A stretch of 7,812 nucleotides of DNA from Actinomycetota bacterium (GTDB lineage: Bacteria; Actinomycetota; Actinomycetes; Nanopelagicales; Nanopelagicaceae): positions 1-7,812 of the forward strand of contig WLDZ01000044.1 of assembly GCA_009704515.1 (NCBI GenBank). The letters run 5' to 3'. Of this stretch, positions 1 to 6,144 are shown one piece after another (the stretch's first letter is position 1; the number at the start of each line of letters is the position of its first letter). A program made the position numbers and the translations under genes. Below the pieces are notes generated by a model. It did no database searches. It saw only the letters and a program-made list of their open reading frames with translations, and had not been told where the DNA came from.

Positions 1-243
1 GCGCTTGAAGCTGCCCGCCAAGAGTTAATGCTCTGGAAAGATCCTGAATACATTAAATCTCAAGCGCGTGAACGCCTTCACTTCGTGATGCCAGGAGAAC
101 GTCAATACATCGTCACAGGTGAAGAAGGAGATGTCGATCCAAGTGCATCAACTGCCAAAGTTGTAGATGGATTACCTGAAGGCCAGCCTTGGTATATCCG
201 CATGATTGCTTCGATTTCTGAAGCCGGCAAAGATGAGCAGTAA
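1..243 (+). CDS. ftsB: Septum formation initiator (DivIC/FtsB family), C-terminal part, 5' truncated
   Basis: The frame is open from base 1 and ends at TAA 241-243, so only the last 80 residues are seen; the true start lies upstream. The visible part carries the block typical of actinobacterial DivIC/FtsB C-termini: W-K-D-P-E-Y-I, then Q-A-R-E-R-L, then F-V-M-P-G-E and a short beta strand (RQYIV). In the family this follows one N-terminal membrane helix and a periplasmic coiled coil; both would be outside the window. Family members join FtsL and FtsQ in the divisome to activate septal peptidoglycan synthesis. The tail after the conserved block is acidic and low in structure (EEGDVDPSAS), then ends in a short segment, PWYIRMIASI. 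The next gene starts 3 bp after the stop, matching the actinobacterial eno-divIC-DUF501-ppx order. The family call rests on the C-terminal motif plus this synteny. Confidence 0.88.
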   Translation, partial: ALEAARQELMLWKDPEYIKSQARERLHFVMPGERQYIVTGEEGDVDPSASTAKVVDGLPEGQPWYIRMIASISEAGKDEQ

Positions 244-246
244 GAA

Positions 247-744
247 ATGAGCGATAGCCGCACTCCAACAGAGAGCGATTTGGATTGTATTGAAACTCAA
301 TTAGGGCGTACACCACGAGATGTTCATGCAATCTCATATCGCTGTCCTTGCGGCAAACCAGCAGTCGTTGAAACTCCACCGCGACTTGGTAACGGCGAAC
401 CTTTCCCAACTTTCTATTACGCAACATGTCCTCGGTTGACTGCAGCTATTTCTACACTAGAAACAACTGGGTTGATGGGGGATATGAACCAGCGCCTGAG
501 TGAAGATCATGTTCTTGCTGGCCAGTATGCGGCCGCACATGATGATTACATTGCGGCACGGTCAGCTTTAAGAATTGATGTCCCTGAAGTAGAAAACATT
601 TCCGCTGGCGGAATGCCTGATCGCGTGAAATGCCTTCATTCTCTTGTTGCACATTCACTCTCAGCTGGCGAAGGCGTCAATCCTCTAGGCGATGAAGCTT
701 TAGCCAAACTACCTGATTGGTGGAAATCACAGCCATGCGAGTAG
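247..744 (+). CDS. DUF501 family protein
   Basis: This is a 165-residue protein of the DUF501 family, whose biochemical function is unknown to me; the M. tuberculosis counterpart is Rv1025. Recognisable blocks are Q-L-G-R-x-P-R at residues 18-24, R-C-P-C-G-K-P at 32-38, the stretch P-R-L-G-N-G-E-P-F-P-T at 45-55, T-C-P-R at 60-63, GGMPDRVKCLH at 121-131, and H-S-L-S-A-G-E-G-V-N-P-L-G-D at 136-149. Cys33, Cys35 and Cys61, with His131 and His136, could form a metal site; that is inference from spacing only. There is no signal peptide or membrane segment, so it is probably cytoplasmic. Length is normal for the family. The ATG is 3 bp after the upstream stop with no clear Shine-Dalgarno, so translation is probably coupled. 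Its 3' end overlaps ppx by 10 bp. Conserved linkage to a divisome gene and a polyphosphate/ppGpp phosphatase hints at a growth or division role, unproven. Confidence 0.9.
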   Translation: MSDSRTPTESDLDCIETQLGRTPRDVHAISYRCPCGKPAVVETPPRLGNGEPFPTFYYATCPRLTAAISTLETTGLMGDMNQRLSEDHVLAGQYAAAHDDYIAARSALRIDVPEVENISAGGMPDRVKCLHSLVAHSLSAGEGVNPLGDEALAKLPDWWKSQPCE

Positions 745-1643
745 CAGCGATTGATTGTGGAACTAACTCAATACGGTTATTAATTGCTGATATCGAAGGC
801 AGTAACTTTCGAGAAGTCACGCGCCTTATGGAAGTTGTCAGACTAGGACAAGGCGTAGATAAGACTGGTGCATTTCATCCAGAAGCAATTGCGCGCACCT
901 TGGCTGCAGTCGATCTTTATGCCACCGAAATTGCTAAGCGCGGGGTCGAGAAGATTCGCTTCTGCGCCACCAGTGCCACTCGCGATGCCACTAATCGTTC
1001 ACTCTTTATTGATGGAGTGAAAGAGCGCCTAGGTATTGAACCTGAAGTAATTGCAGGAGAAGTTGAAGCAGCGCTCTCTTTTCAGGGCGCAACTAAAGAT
1101 TTTGATAAGAGCCAAGGACCCTTTCTCGTAATTGATATTGGTGGCGGCTCTACCGAGTTTGTCTTTGGTACTGATTCCGTTGAAGCTGCTCGCAGTATGA
1201 ACATCGGTTGTGTACGAATGGCAGAACGACACTTCACAGGTGATCAACCAGATCCAGGACAAATTGCATCAGCAATCGAAGACATTGATGAAGCAATCGC
1301 ACAAGCCGCCAAGACTGTTTCAATCACAAAAGCTAAGACAGTAATAATGGTTGCAGGCACCGCCACAACTGTTGCAGCAGCTGCTTTAGATCTATCTGAA
1401 TACGACCGTTATGCAATTCACCTAGCTCGAATTCCTGCAGCTAGAGCGCATGAGATTTCCCAACAATTACTTCGTGAGACACGCGAACAACGAGCTGCAC
1501 ATGGCTACATGCATCCGGGTCGCGTAGATGTAATCGGAGCAGGTTCACTTGTTCTCGACCGCATCATGAAAGCTAGTGGCGCTACTGAATTTGTTGCATC
1601 AGAGTCAGATATCTTGGATGGAATGGCTTGGTCGCTTGTATAA
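735..1643 (+). CDS. ppx: Ppx/GppA family phosphatase (short actinobacterial exopolyphosphatase type)
   Basis: A 302-residue cytoplasmic enzyme of the ASKHA (sugar kinase/actin/Hsp70) fold. Family members release phosphate from polyphosphate ends and/or hydrolyse pppGpp. Visible motifs: phosphate-1 loop D7-C-G-T-N-S12; S-A-T-R-D-A at 80-85; G-E-V-E-A at 108-112, where Glu111 aligns with the catalytic glutamate region; phosphate-2 loop D134-I-G-G-G-S-T-E141; G-C-V-R-M-A-E-R at 158-165; A-G-T-A-T-T at 207-212; H-P-G-R-V-D-V-I at 260-267; and the C-terminal S-E-S-D-I-L-D-G-M. It is the short form, with no C-terminal HD-like domain, similar in length to the mycobacterial Rv1026 class, which lies in the same neighbourhood. 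I chose ATG 735 because MRVAAIDCGTNS is the usual family N-terminus and GGTGG lies 11 bp upstream; a longer TTG reading at 717 adds unconserved residues. The substrate (polyP or pppGpp) cannot be decided from sequence. Confidence 0.93.
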   Translation: MRVAAIDCGTNSIRLLIADIEGSNFREVTRLMEVVRLGQGVDKTGAFHPEAIARTLAAVDLYATEIAKRGVEKIRFCATSATRDATNRSLFIDGVKERLGIEPEVIAGEVEAALSFQGATKDFDKSQGPFLVIDIGGGSTEFVFGTDSVEAARSMNIGCVRMAERHFTGDQPDPGQIASAIEDIDEAIAQAAKTVSITKAKTVIMVAGTATTVAAAALDLSEYDRYAIHLARIPAARAHEISQQLLRETREQRAAHGYMHPGRVDVIGAGSLVLDRIMKASGATEFVASESDILDGMAWSLV

Positions 1644-2334
1644 AAAGTTAGAACTGCTCGACAAAGCCATTGTTAAATGCCACCAATGCCCCAGATTGGT
1701 TGACTGGCGAGAAGAAGTAGCTGTTACAAAGCGTAAGGCTTACGAGTCAGAGAAGTATTGGGGAAAGCCTGTTCCGGGGTTTGGTCCAGCAGATGCTCGC
1801 CTAGTAATTCTCGGTCTTGCTCCAGGTGCACACGGTGCAAACCGCACCGGAAGAGTTTTTACAGGTGATTCATCTGGTGATTGGCTCTATCGCGCACTGC
1901 ATAAAGCAGGCCTGGCCAAGATTGCAACAAGTACATCTGCAAACGATGGACAAGAGCTGATTGATACTCGCATTCTATGTGCGGTGCGCTGCGCGCCACC
2001 CGATAACAAACCATCAACTGAAGAGAAAGCAACATGTGCCCCATTTTTTGAGAATGAAATAGAACTTTTGTTACCAACGGCAAAATCATTTCTCGCACTT
2101 GGAAATCTTGCCTGGGAAACGATTTATCGCACACTAAAAGATCTCGGATGCGAAATGCCAATACCCCGACCAAAGTTTGGACACGGTGCGAAGTATTCAT
2201 TTATTGGTGCTGATGGAGTCAAGCGCCATATCTTTGGCTGCTATCACCCAAGCCAACAAAATACTTTTACAGGAAAGCTCACCGAGAAGATGTTGGATGA
2301 AGTCATACGGAGTGTTAAGTCAAGAATCAGATAA
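1618..2334 (+). CDS. Uracil-DNA glycosylase, family 5 (UDGb type), 4Fe-4S
   Basis: A 238-residue base-excision repair enzyme that removes uracil, and in this family often other deaminated bases, from DNA. Residue numbers are from ATG 1618. Cys21 and Cys24 (K-C-H-Q-C-P-R-L), with Cys125 and Cys140 separated by 14 residues, fit the 4Fe-4S cluster ligands of family 4/5 enzymes. Motif A is G-L-A-P-G-A-H-G-A-N-R-T-G-R at 66-79, followed by F-T-G-D-S-S-G-D-W-L-Y; this is close to the Thermus UDGb signature and unlike family 4. Motif B is H210-P-S-Q-Q-N215, followed by TFTGKLT. The start is uncertain: ATG 1618 overlaps ppx by 26 bp, TTG 1636 would overlap by 8 bp and matches the usual short lead before the first Cys, and GTG 1576 would only add non-conserved sequence. 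No start has a strong ribosome site. The gene ends in an 8-bp convergent overlap with the phosphodiesterase gene. Function is well supported; the exact base spectrum is not. Confidence 0.93.
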   Translation: MEWLGRLYKKLELLDKAIVKCHQCPRLVDWREEVAVTKRKAYESEKYWGKPVPGFGPADARLVILGLAPGAHGANRTGRVFTGDSSGDWLYRALHKAGLAKIATSTSANDGQELIDTRILCAVRCAPPDNKPSTEEKATCAPFFENEIELLLPTAKSFLALGNLAWETIYRTLKDLGCEMPIPRPKFGHGAKYSFIGADGVKRHIFGCYHPSQQNTFTGKLTEKMLDEVIRSVKSRIR

Positions 2335-3007
2335 AGTCTATGTAGTTATCTGTGACGATTCCTGAAATTCTTTTACCTTCAAGTTCCATGAGTTCTTCTT
2401 TGGTGTTAATCGTCCATACAATGATTGGGATTTTCTTCGCCTGACAAAACCTCTCAAATCTGCGAGTCAGGACCTTAACGCCTTTGAATGAGGTCGGAAC
2501 CATCGCCATACGTTGACCACTATGTGAAGGTAGTAAATTCCCTAAGCCCCACGCTATGAGCAAAACTTCTATAGAGGTGAGCGCAGTTCTTGCTCGTGGA
2601 TAGTGGCGCCTGACTTTACGAATCGTTTTTGATGTAAATGACCCGATTACAAACCTCTCTAAATCACGCCCTTTGGCCCATTCAAGAAATGGATCTACCG
2701 TCTCTTCAGATTTCAGGTCTATCGAAATGGTCGCCAATGGGAAGCCATCGCAGAGCTCATCAAGAGTTGTCCAGTTGTAGGAATTCTCAATTCTGAAAGT
2801 GTGTAACTCTTCGAGAGTAATATCTCGAATATCTCTATCTACACCGGTAAGGCGAAGAATGCTCGGATCATGCGATAGCACCAGAACTCCATCACTCGTG
2901 CTGTGCACATCTGTCTCAAAGAAATGTACGCCATCTTCCCACGCGCGACCAAAAGCTTCGATTGTGTTTTCTGGCCCAGGGTTACCTCTGTGGGTCCAAA
3001 TCTGCAT
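2327..3007 (-). CDS. Glycerophosphodiester phosphodiesterase family protein
   Basis: A 226-residue GDPD-type TIM-barrel enzyme. The family hydrolyses glycerophosphodiesters, the deacylation products of phospholipids, to sn-glycerol 3-phosphate and an alcohol. The N-terminus has the H6-R-G8 and P12-E-N-T15 signatures, then E31-T-D33-V-H35 (metal and catalytic residues) and H46-D47. S-I-D-L-K at 95-99 stands where many relatives have E-I-K; D97 would take the place of the usual glutamate. V-W-T-I-N in the last third is the usual late strand, and the protein ends normally with GIVTDNYIDFI. No signal peptide is visible, so a cytoplasmic UgpQ-like location is likely. The ATG directly follows the TAA of the HAD gene (TAAATG), with no clear Shine-Dalgarno, so it is probably translated by reinitiation. 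Its stop codon lies inside the last codons of the glycosylase gene on the other strand. The exact substrate is unknown. Confidence 0.92.
   Translation of the reverse strand: MQIWTHRGNPGPENTIEAFGRAWEDGVHFFETDVHSTSDGVLVLSHDPSILRLTGVDRDIRDITLEELHTFRIENSYNWTTLDELCDGFPLATISIDLKSEETVDPFLEWAKGRDLERFVIGSFTSKTIRKVRRHYPRARTALTSIEVLLIAWGLGNLLPSHSGQRMAMVPTSFKGVKVLTRRFERFCQAKKIPIIVWTINTKEELMELEGKRISGIVTDNYIDFI
2328..2352. other. Inverted repeat at the convergent gene junction
   Basis: CAGATAA (2328-2334) and TTATCTG (2346-2352) are perfect complements around an 11-base spacer; outside them GAATC (2324-2328) and GATTC (2357-2361) are also complementary, though the first shares a base with the inner arm. 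The stop codons of both convergent genes lie in or at the edge of the left arm. The stem has only two G-C pairs and no T tract on either strand, so it is at best a weak terminator. Confidence 0.3.
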
Positions 3008-3688
3008 TTAGGCTGCCAGTACTGGCCAATTGTTCTTCGTTGCAATTAAGCGTAAAGATTTATTTGGATTCACGATATACGGATTTCCAACACTGACCAG
3101 AAGGGGAAGATCATTAATCGAATCACTGTAGGCAAATGACTTACTGAGATCATATGAATGCTCGCCAGCCAACCTTTGGATTGCACTAGCCTTATTGATT
3201 CCATGCATTGGCCCATCAGGTAAATTCCCTGAGTACTTACCTTCAATTACCTCACCGGTTGTTGCTACAGCACCCGTCATTCCGAGAGTACGAGCAACGA
3301 TTGAAGCTATTTCAATAGGGGATGCTGAAATAATCCAAGTCGCGTGTCCAATACTTTGGTGTTCTTCAATTCGCTCCTTCATATCTAGAAAGATTTTCTT
3401 CGGAAGAAAATCATGAACAATCTCTTCGCAGAGCCCCACGATAGTTTGTTGAGAGCGTCCTTGCGCAAACTCTAAAATCTTCTTTGTGGCAAAGGCCATA
3501 TGGGATGAGTTCTCTTGACGTGATTTTCTAAATCTAAAGTTATCCCAGGTAAATTTACAAATGTCACGGTATTTGATTTCGCCGGACTTTGATAGACCGC
3601 GCACAAAGTAGTAGATAGATGATCCGTCGATGAGGGTGTTATCTAAATCAAAGAATGCTGCACGCTGACCCTGGCTTTGAATTCCCAT
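3008..3688 (-). CDS. HAD-IB family hydrolase (SerB-like phosphatase)
   Basis: A 226-residue haloacid dehalogenase-superfamily phosphatase of subfamily IB. Motif I is D14-L-D-N-T18, with Asp14 the expected nucleophile and Asp16 the acid/base. Residues 20-110 form a helical cap of type C1 (for example the FRFRKSRQE segment). Motif II is I-I-S121-A-S-P, motif III is Lys166 in G-I-N-K-A-S-A-I, and motif IV is D189-S-I-N-D193. All catalytic residues are present. Length and motifs fit the broad HAD-IB group related to phosphoserine phosphatase; substrate assignment inside this group is unreliable, so serB is not claimed. No signal peptide or membrane helix is seen. It is first in a two-gene unit with the glycerophosphodiesterase, and it is divergent from the mannosyltransferase operon. 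A phospholipid or glycolipid precursor phosphatase role is plausible from context, not shown. ATG 3688 is preceded by only a weak AGG. Confidence 0.9.
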   Translation of the reverse strand: MGIQSQGQRAAFFDLDNTLIDGSSIYYFVRGLSKSGEIKYRDICKFTWDNFRFRKSRQENSSHMAFATKKILEFAQGRSQQTIVGLCEEIVHDFLPKKIFLDMKERIEEHQSIGHATWIISASPIEIASIVARTLGMTGAVATTGEVIEGKYSGNLPDGPMHGINKASAIQRLAGEHSYDLSKSFAYSDSINDLPLLVSVGNPYIVNPNKSLRLIATKNNWPVLAA

Positions 3689-3773
3689 GTACCTAAGGGT
3701 GACAGGGGAGATGTTAAGAATTAGATAATTAATATGAATGCAAAGTGAACAATCATTATCTTTTTAGTTGTAA

Positions 3774-3784
3774 TGAACCACTGA
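3774..3784 (+). repeat. Direct repeat TGAACCACTGA, copy 1
   Basis: An 11-bp sequence, repeated perfectly at 3811-3821 with a 37-bp start-to-start distance. It lies upstream of the putative mgtA promoter. Spacing of about 3.5 helical turns places the copies on roughly opposite faces of the DNA, so simple cooperative dimer binding is not obvious. A partial relative, TGAAC, occurs at 3746-3750. An operator role is inference. Confidence 0.5.
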
Positions 3785-3810
3785 GAATTAACAGGAAACT
3801 CCCACGTTTT

Positions 3811-3821
3811 TGAACCACTGA
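3811..3821 (+). repeat. Direct repeat TGAACCACTGA, copy 2, overlapping the -35 region of mgtA
   Basis: The second perfect copy of the 11-bp repeat. It overlaps a TTGAAC hexamer (3810-3815) that would be the best -35 match for the mgtA promoter, although the spacer to the -10 would be long at 20 bp. If a regulator binds here it could affect RNA polymerase directly; that is inference. Confidence 0.5.
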
Positions 3822-3835
3822 ATCAAAAAATTCCG

Positions 3836-3848
3836 TATAAATTACCTA
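3836..3848 (+). promoter_or_regulatory. -10 element placed for a leaderless mgtA transcript
   Basis: TATAAA at 3836-3841 is five of six matches to TATAAT. Its distance predicts transcription starting at or next to A3848, the first base of the mgtA ATG. No Shine-Dalgarno sequence precedes that ATG. Leaderless mRNAs are common in actinobacteria, so a leaderless start is the simplest reading. The -35 box is weak or absent. Confidence 0.55.
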
Positions 3849-5002
3849 TGAGAGTTCTGATTTCAGCAGAATCATTTCTTCCCAGATCTAACGGGGTTAC
3901 CAACTCAGTCCTCCAACTCTCCCGATTTTTGCTCTCCCAAGGTCACGAACTGTTGGTCATTGCATCAGGAGATGGGCCAGAAGCTGTTGGCGAAATTCAA
4001 GTAAAGCGTGTACCAGCGCTAGCTCTTAAAACTATTGCGCAGGTTGATATCCCAAAGGTGAAGACAAAAACCCTTCTTCCCATACTTGAAGAGTTCAAAC
4101 CGGACATCATCTATCTTGCGTCGCCATTCTTGCTCGGCAATCAAGTGAGAAAAGCAGCAGCGCTTTTAGGGGTACCGGTTGTTGCAAATTATCAAACTGA
4201 TGTCTCAGGTTTTATGAATTACTATGGTTTAACTGCAGCAAAAGCAATTGTCGAAAAAAGATTGCGTAAGATTCATAAGAAATCAACAATGACTTTAGCG
4301 CCGTCAACGTCATCAATCGAGTACTTAAGGTCGCTAGATATTGAGAATGTTCGCTACTGGGGGCGCGGGGTTGATCTTATAAAATTCAATCCGAAGTGGC
4401 GTTCGGAAAAACTTAGAAAATCTTGGGGAGCAGACTCTGAGACTATGGTGATTGGTTATGTGGGGCGACTTGCACCTGAAAAACAAGTACATAAAATCGG
4501 ACTTATCGGTGATGTAGGGGCAATCGCTGGTGTAAAAACTCTACAAGTCATCGTTGGCGACGGCCCAACTCGTGAGCGCTTACAGAAAGAGCTACCCGAT
4601 GCAATCTTCACAGGGCAGTTAGGCGGCGATGATTTAAGCAAAGCGATGGCGTCCATGGATTTACTGGTAACTACTGGGGAAAATGAAACATTTTGCCAAG
4701 TGATTCAAGAGGCGATGGCAGCAGGTCTTCCTGTTATTGCACCAAAAGCAGGAGGACCAATAGATCTTATTGAAGATGGTAAAGATGGTTTCTTTTATCA
4801 GCCTGGTGAAAATACAAGCATCCGCAGAATTGTTCTAAAAGCTCTAGCTAACCCTGCCGGGCTTACTGAAATGTCTTATGCAGCTAGAAATAAGGTTGCG
4901 CATAAAACTTGGGAAAATATCTGTCTGCAGCTGAGCACAATATTTTCCGAGGTTATTGAGCAAGAAAAGTTGGCTAAGTACGAGAAAGCGAACGCATCCT
5001 GA
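3848..5002 (+). CDS. mgtA: GT4 glycosyltransferase, MgtA-like GDP-mannose-dependent alpha-mannosyltransferase
   Basis: A 384-residue GT-B fold enzyme of family GT4. The N-terminus A-E-S-F-L-P-R-S-N-G-V-T-N-S-V (7-21), the later Y-L-A-S-P-F-L-L-G, the Y-Q-T-D-V-S-G-F segment and the W-G-R-G-V-D sequence follow the corynebacterial/mycobacterial MgtA pattern closely, as I remember it. Those enzymes mannosylate a lipid anchor on the inner face of the membrane, starting a lipomannan-like glycolipid. Donor-site features are G-Y-V-G-R207-L-A-P-E-K212, V-G-D-G-P, and the E280-x7-E288 motif inside NETFCQVIQE, followed by AGGPIDLI. There is no signal peptide; peripheral membrane association is expected. 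The ATG is preceded by a -10 element and no ribosome site, suggesting leaderless translation. Its TGA shares one base with the next ATG (TGATG). The family is firm; acceptor identity (diacylglycerol-type glycolipid or phosphatidylinositol mannoside) is inferred from homologues. Confidence 0.87.
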   Translation: MRVLISAESFLPRSNGVTNSVLQLSRFLLSQGHELLVIASGDGPEAVGEIQVKRVPALALKTIAQVDIPKVKTKTLLPILEEFKPDIIYLASPFLLGNQVRKAAALLGVPVVANYQTDVSGFMNYYGLTAAKAIVEKRLRKIHKKSTMTLAPSTSSIEYLRSLDIENVRYWGRGVDLIKFNPKWRSEKLRKSWGADSETMVIGYVGRLAPEKQVHKIGLIGDVGAIAGVKTLQVIVGDGPTRERLQKELPDAIFTGQLGGDDLSKAMASMDLLVTTGENETFCQVIQEAMAAGLPVIAPKAGGPIDLIEDGKDGFFYQPGENTSIRRIVLKALANPAGLTEMSYAARNKVAHKTWENICLQLSTIFSEVIEQEKLAKYEKANAS

Positions 5003-6144
5003 TGCGCATCGCTCATATAGCAAATATGTATGGCCCAAAGAGTGGCGGACTTAAAACGACTATGAATGAACTGAGTGAGGAATACGCGAGAAGAGGAAAT
5101 CAGATTCTTCTGATTTATCCGGGCGAAACTGATTCACATTCAGTAGTCGGCTCAGTTTCTCGAATCACAATTGCTGGACCTAAAATTCCATTTTCTGGGG
5201 GCTATCGAATAATCCTGCGCCCCAAGAAAGTCATTGAGAAGTTAACCGAATTCAATCCTGATATCATCGAAATCTCAGATAGGACAACTCTCCTAAAAGT
5301 CTCCCGCTGGGCACAGAATAAAAAAATTCCCTCCACCTTCTTTGCTCATGAGAGAGTTGACGGAATCGTCCGAAGCTTCTTTAGATATCTGCCATTCCAA
5401 CGCTTTCTTGTGCAACGATGGAATCAAGTCACGAGAGACTCAGTAGATCGAATAGTGGCAACTACCAACTTTGCTGCACAAGAGTTTTTGGATCTGGGGG
5501 TAAATCATGGTGATACTCCACAATCCAAGTTAACTACTGTTCCACTTGGCGTAAATCTAGGTGATTTTGATTCTCGACTACGCAATGGTGGAATCCAAAG
5601 TGAAGTAAGGCTCCCCGAAAAATATATTCTTGCCTGCACTCGCCTCTCAAAAGAGAAAGATCCGCTCTTTCTCTTGGAGATAGCCGCTGAGATTAAAGCT
5701 CGAAACCTTGAGGCCACACTTGTAATTGCTGGTAGCGGTCCGCTCGAAGAGAAAATGCGTAAGGTAATTGAAAGAAAAGCTCTTGATGTCACTCTCTTAG
5801 GATTCATTTCAGATCGTGCCGCTCTTTCGCAGATCATGTCAGGGGCGCAAGCCTTCCTTGCTGTAGGCCCGATTGAGACTTTTGGATTAGCGGCTCTAGA
5901 AACTCTCGCTTCTGGAACGCCTGTGATTTGTCGAGCTGAAGCTGCCATCTCAGAAATTATCGATGGAAATTCTGGAAGAGCCCTCGGTCGATCTGCGACC
6001 GAATGGGTAAACGCCATTGTTGAATTACAGAATCAAAACCGCCAAGAGATGCGAGATTTCTCTCGAAGCCGAGCTGAAAGTTTCACATGGGAAAAAACTG
6101 CCGAGCAACTACTTAACCTATACAGATGGGATATAGCTAAATGA
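5002..6144 (+). CDS. GT4-type glycosyltransferase, acceptor unknown
   Basis: A 380-residue GT-B fold enzyme. The N-terminal domain starts MRIAHIANMYGPKSGGLKT, with the glycine-rich acceptor loop at 12-17, and includes N-P-D-I-I-E-I-S and a F-A-H-E-R segment. The C-terminal donor domain has C-T-R214-L-S-K-E-K219, V-I-A-G-S-G-P-L, L-L-G-F-I-S-D, and the E292-T-F-G-L-A-A-L-E300 (E-x7-E) motif followed by SGTPVI. These features identify family GT4 and a retaining mechanism using an NDP-sugar. It is distinct from the upstream MgtA-like enzyme but starts within its stop codon, so the two are translationally coupled and very likely work in sequence, for example adding a further sugar to the same glycolipid. 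No signal peptide or membrane segment is seen. Donor sugar and product cannot be told. Its own stop overlaps the next start by 4 bp (ATGA). Confidence 0.88.
   Translation: MRIAHIANMYGPKSGGLKTTMNELSEEYARRGNQILLIYPGETDSHSVVGSVSRITIAGPKIPFSGGYRIILRPKKVIEKLTEFNPDIIEISDRTTLLKVSRWAQNKKIPSTFFAHERVDGIVRSFFRYLPFQRFLVQRWNQVTRDSVDRIVATTNFAAQEFLDLGVNHGDTPQSKLTTVPLGVNLGDFDSRLRNGGIQSEVRLPEKYILACTRLSKEKDPLFLLEIAAEIKARNLEATLVIAGSGPLEEKMRKVIERKALDVTLLGFISDRAALSQIMSGAQAFLAVGPIETFGLAALETLASGTPVICRAEAAISEIIDGNSGRALGRSATEWVNAIVELQNQNRQEMRDFSRSRAESFTWEKTAEQLLNLYRWDIAK

Larger units (their letters stand above)
3689..3847. promoter_or_regulatory. Divergent intergenic region between the HAD gene and mgtA
   Basis: This 159-bp gap separates two divergent start codons and must hold the promoters for both units. 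It is clearly more AT-rich than its flanks. On the + strand a -10 element sits just before the mgtA start. On the - strand there are AT-rich -10 candidates around 3720-3735 (for example TATCTA read on that strand), but none stands out. A perfect 11-bp direct repeat lies in the half nearer mgtA. I see no transcription terminator and no convincing small open frame. Confidence 0.6.

Noticed and set aside
717..734. Longer ppx reading starting at TTG 717
   Set aside because: It adds six residues not seen in the family; ATG 735 gives the normal MRVAAIDCGTNS start with a GGTGG upstream.
1576..1617. Longer glycosylase reading starting at GTG 1576
   Set aside because: The added residues (MALLNLLHQSQISW) lie fully inside ppx, resemble no family N-terminus and have no ribosome site.
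1859..2200. 113-codon open frame on the - strand inside the glycosylase gene
   Set aside because: It is antisense to conserved motif-bearing sequence and its translation resembles nothing known to me.
5505..6017. 170-codon open frame on the - strand inside the second glycosyltransferase gene
   Set aside because: It is opposite a gene with all GT4 motifs intact, and its Arg/Ser/Pro-rich translation shows no recognisable fold or motif.
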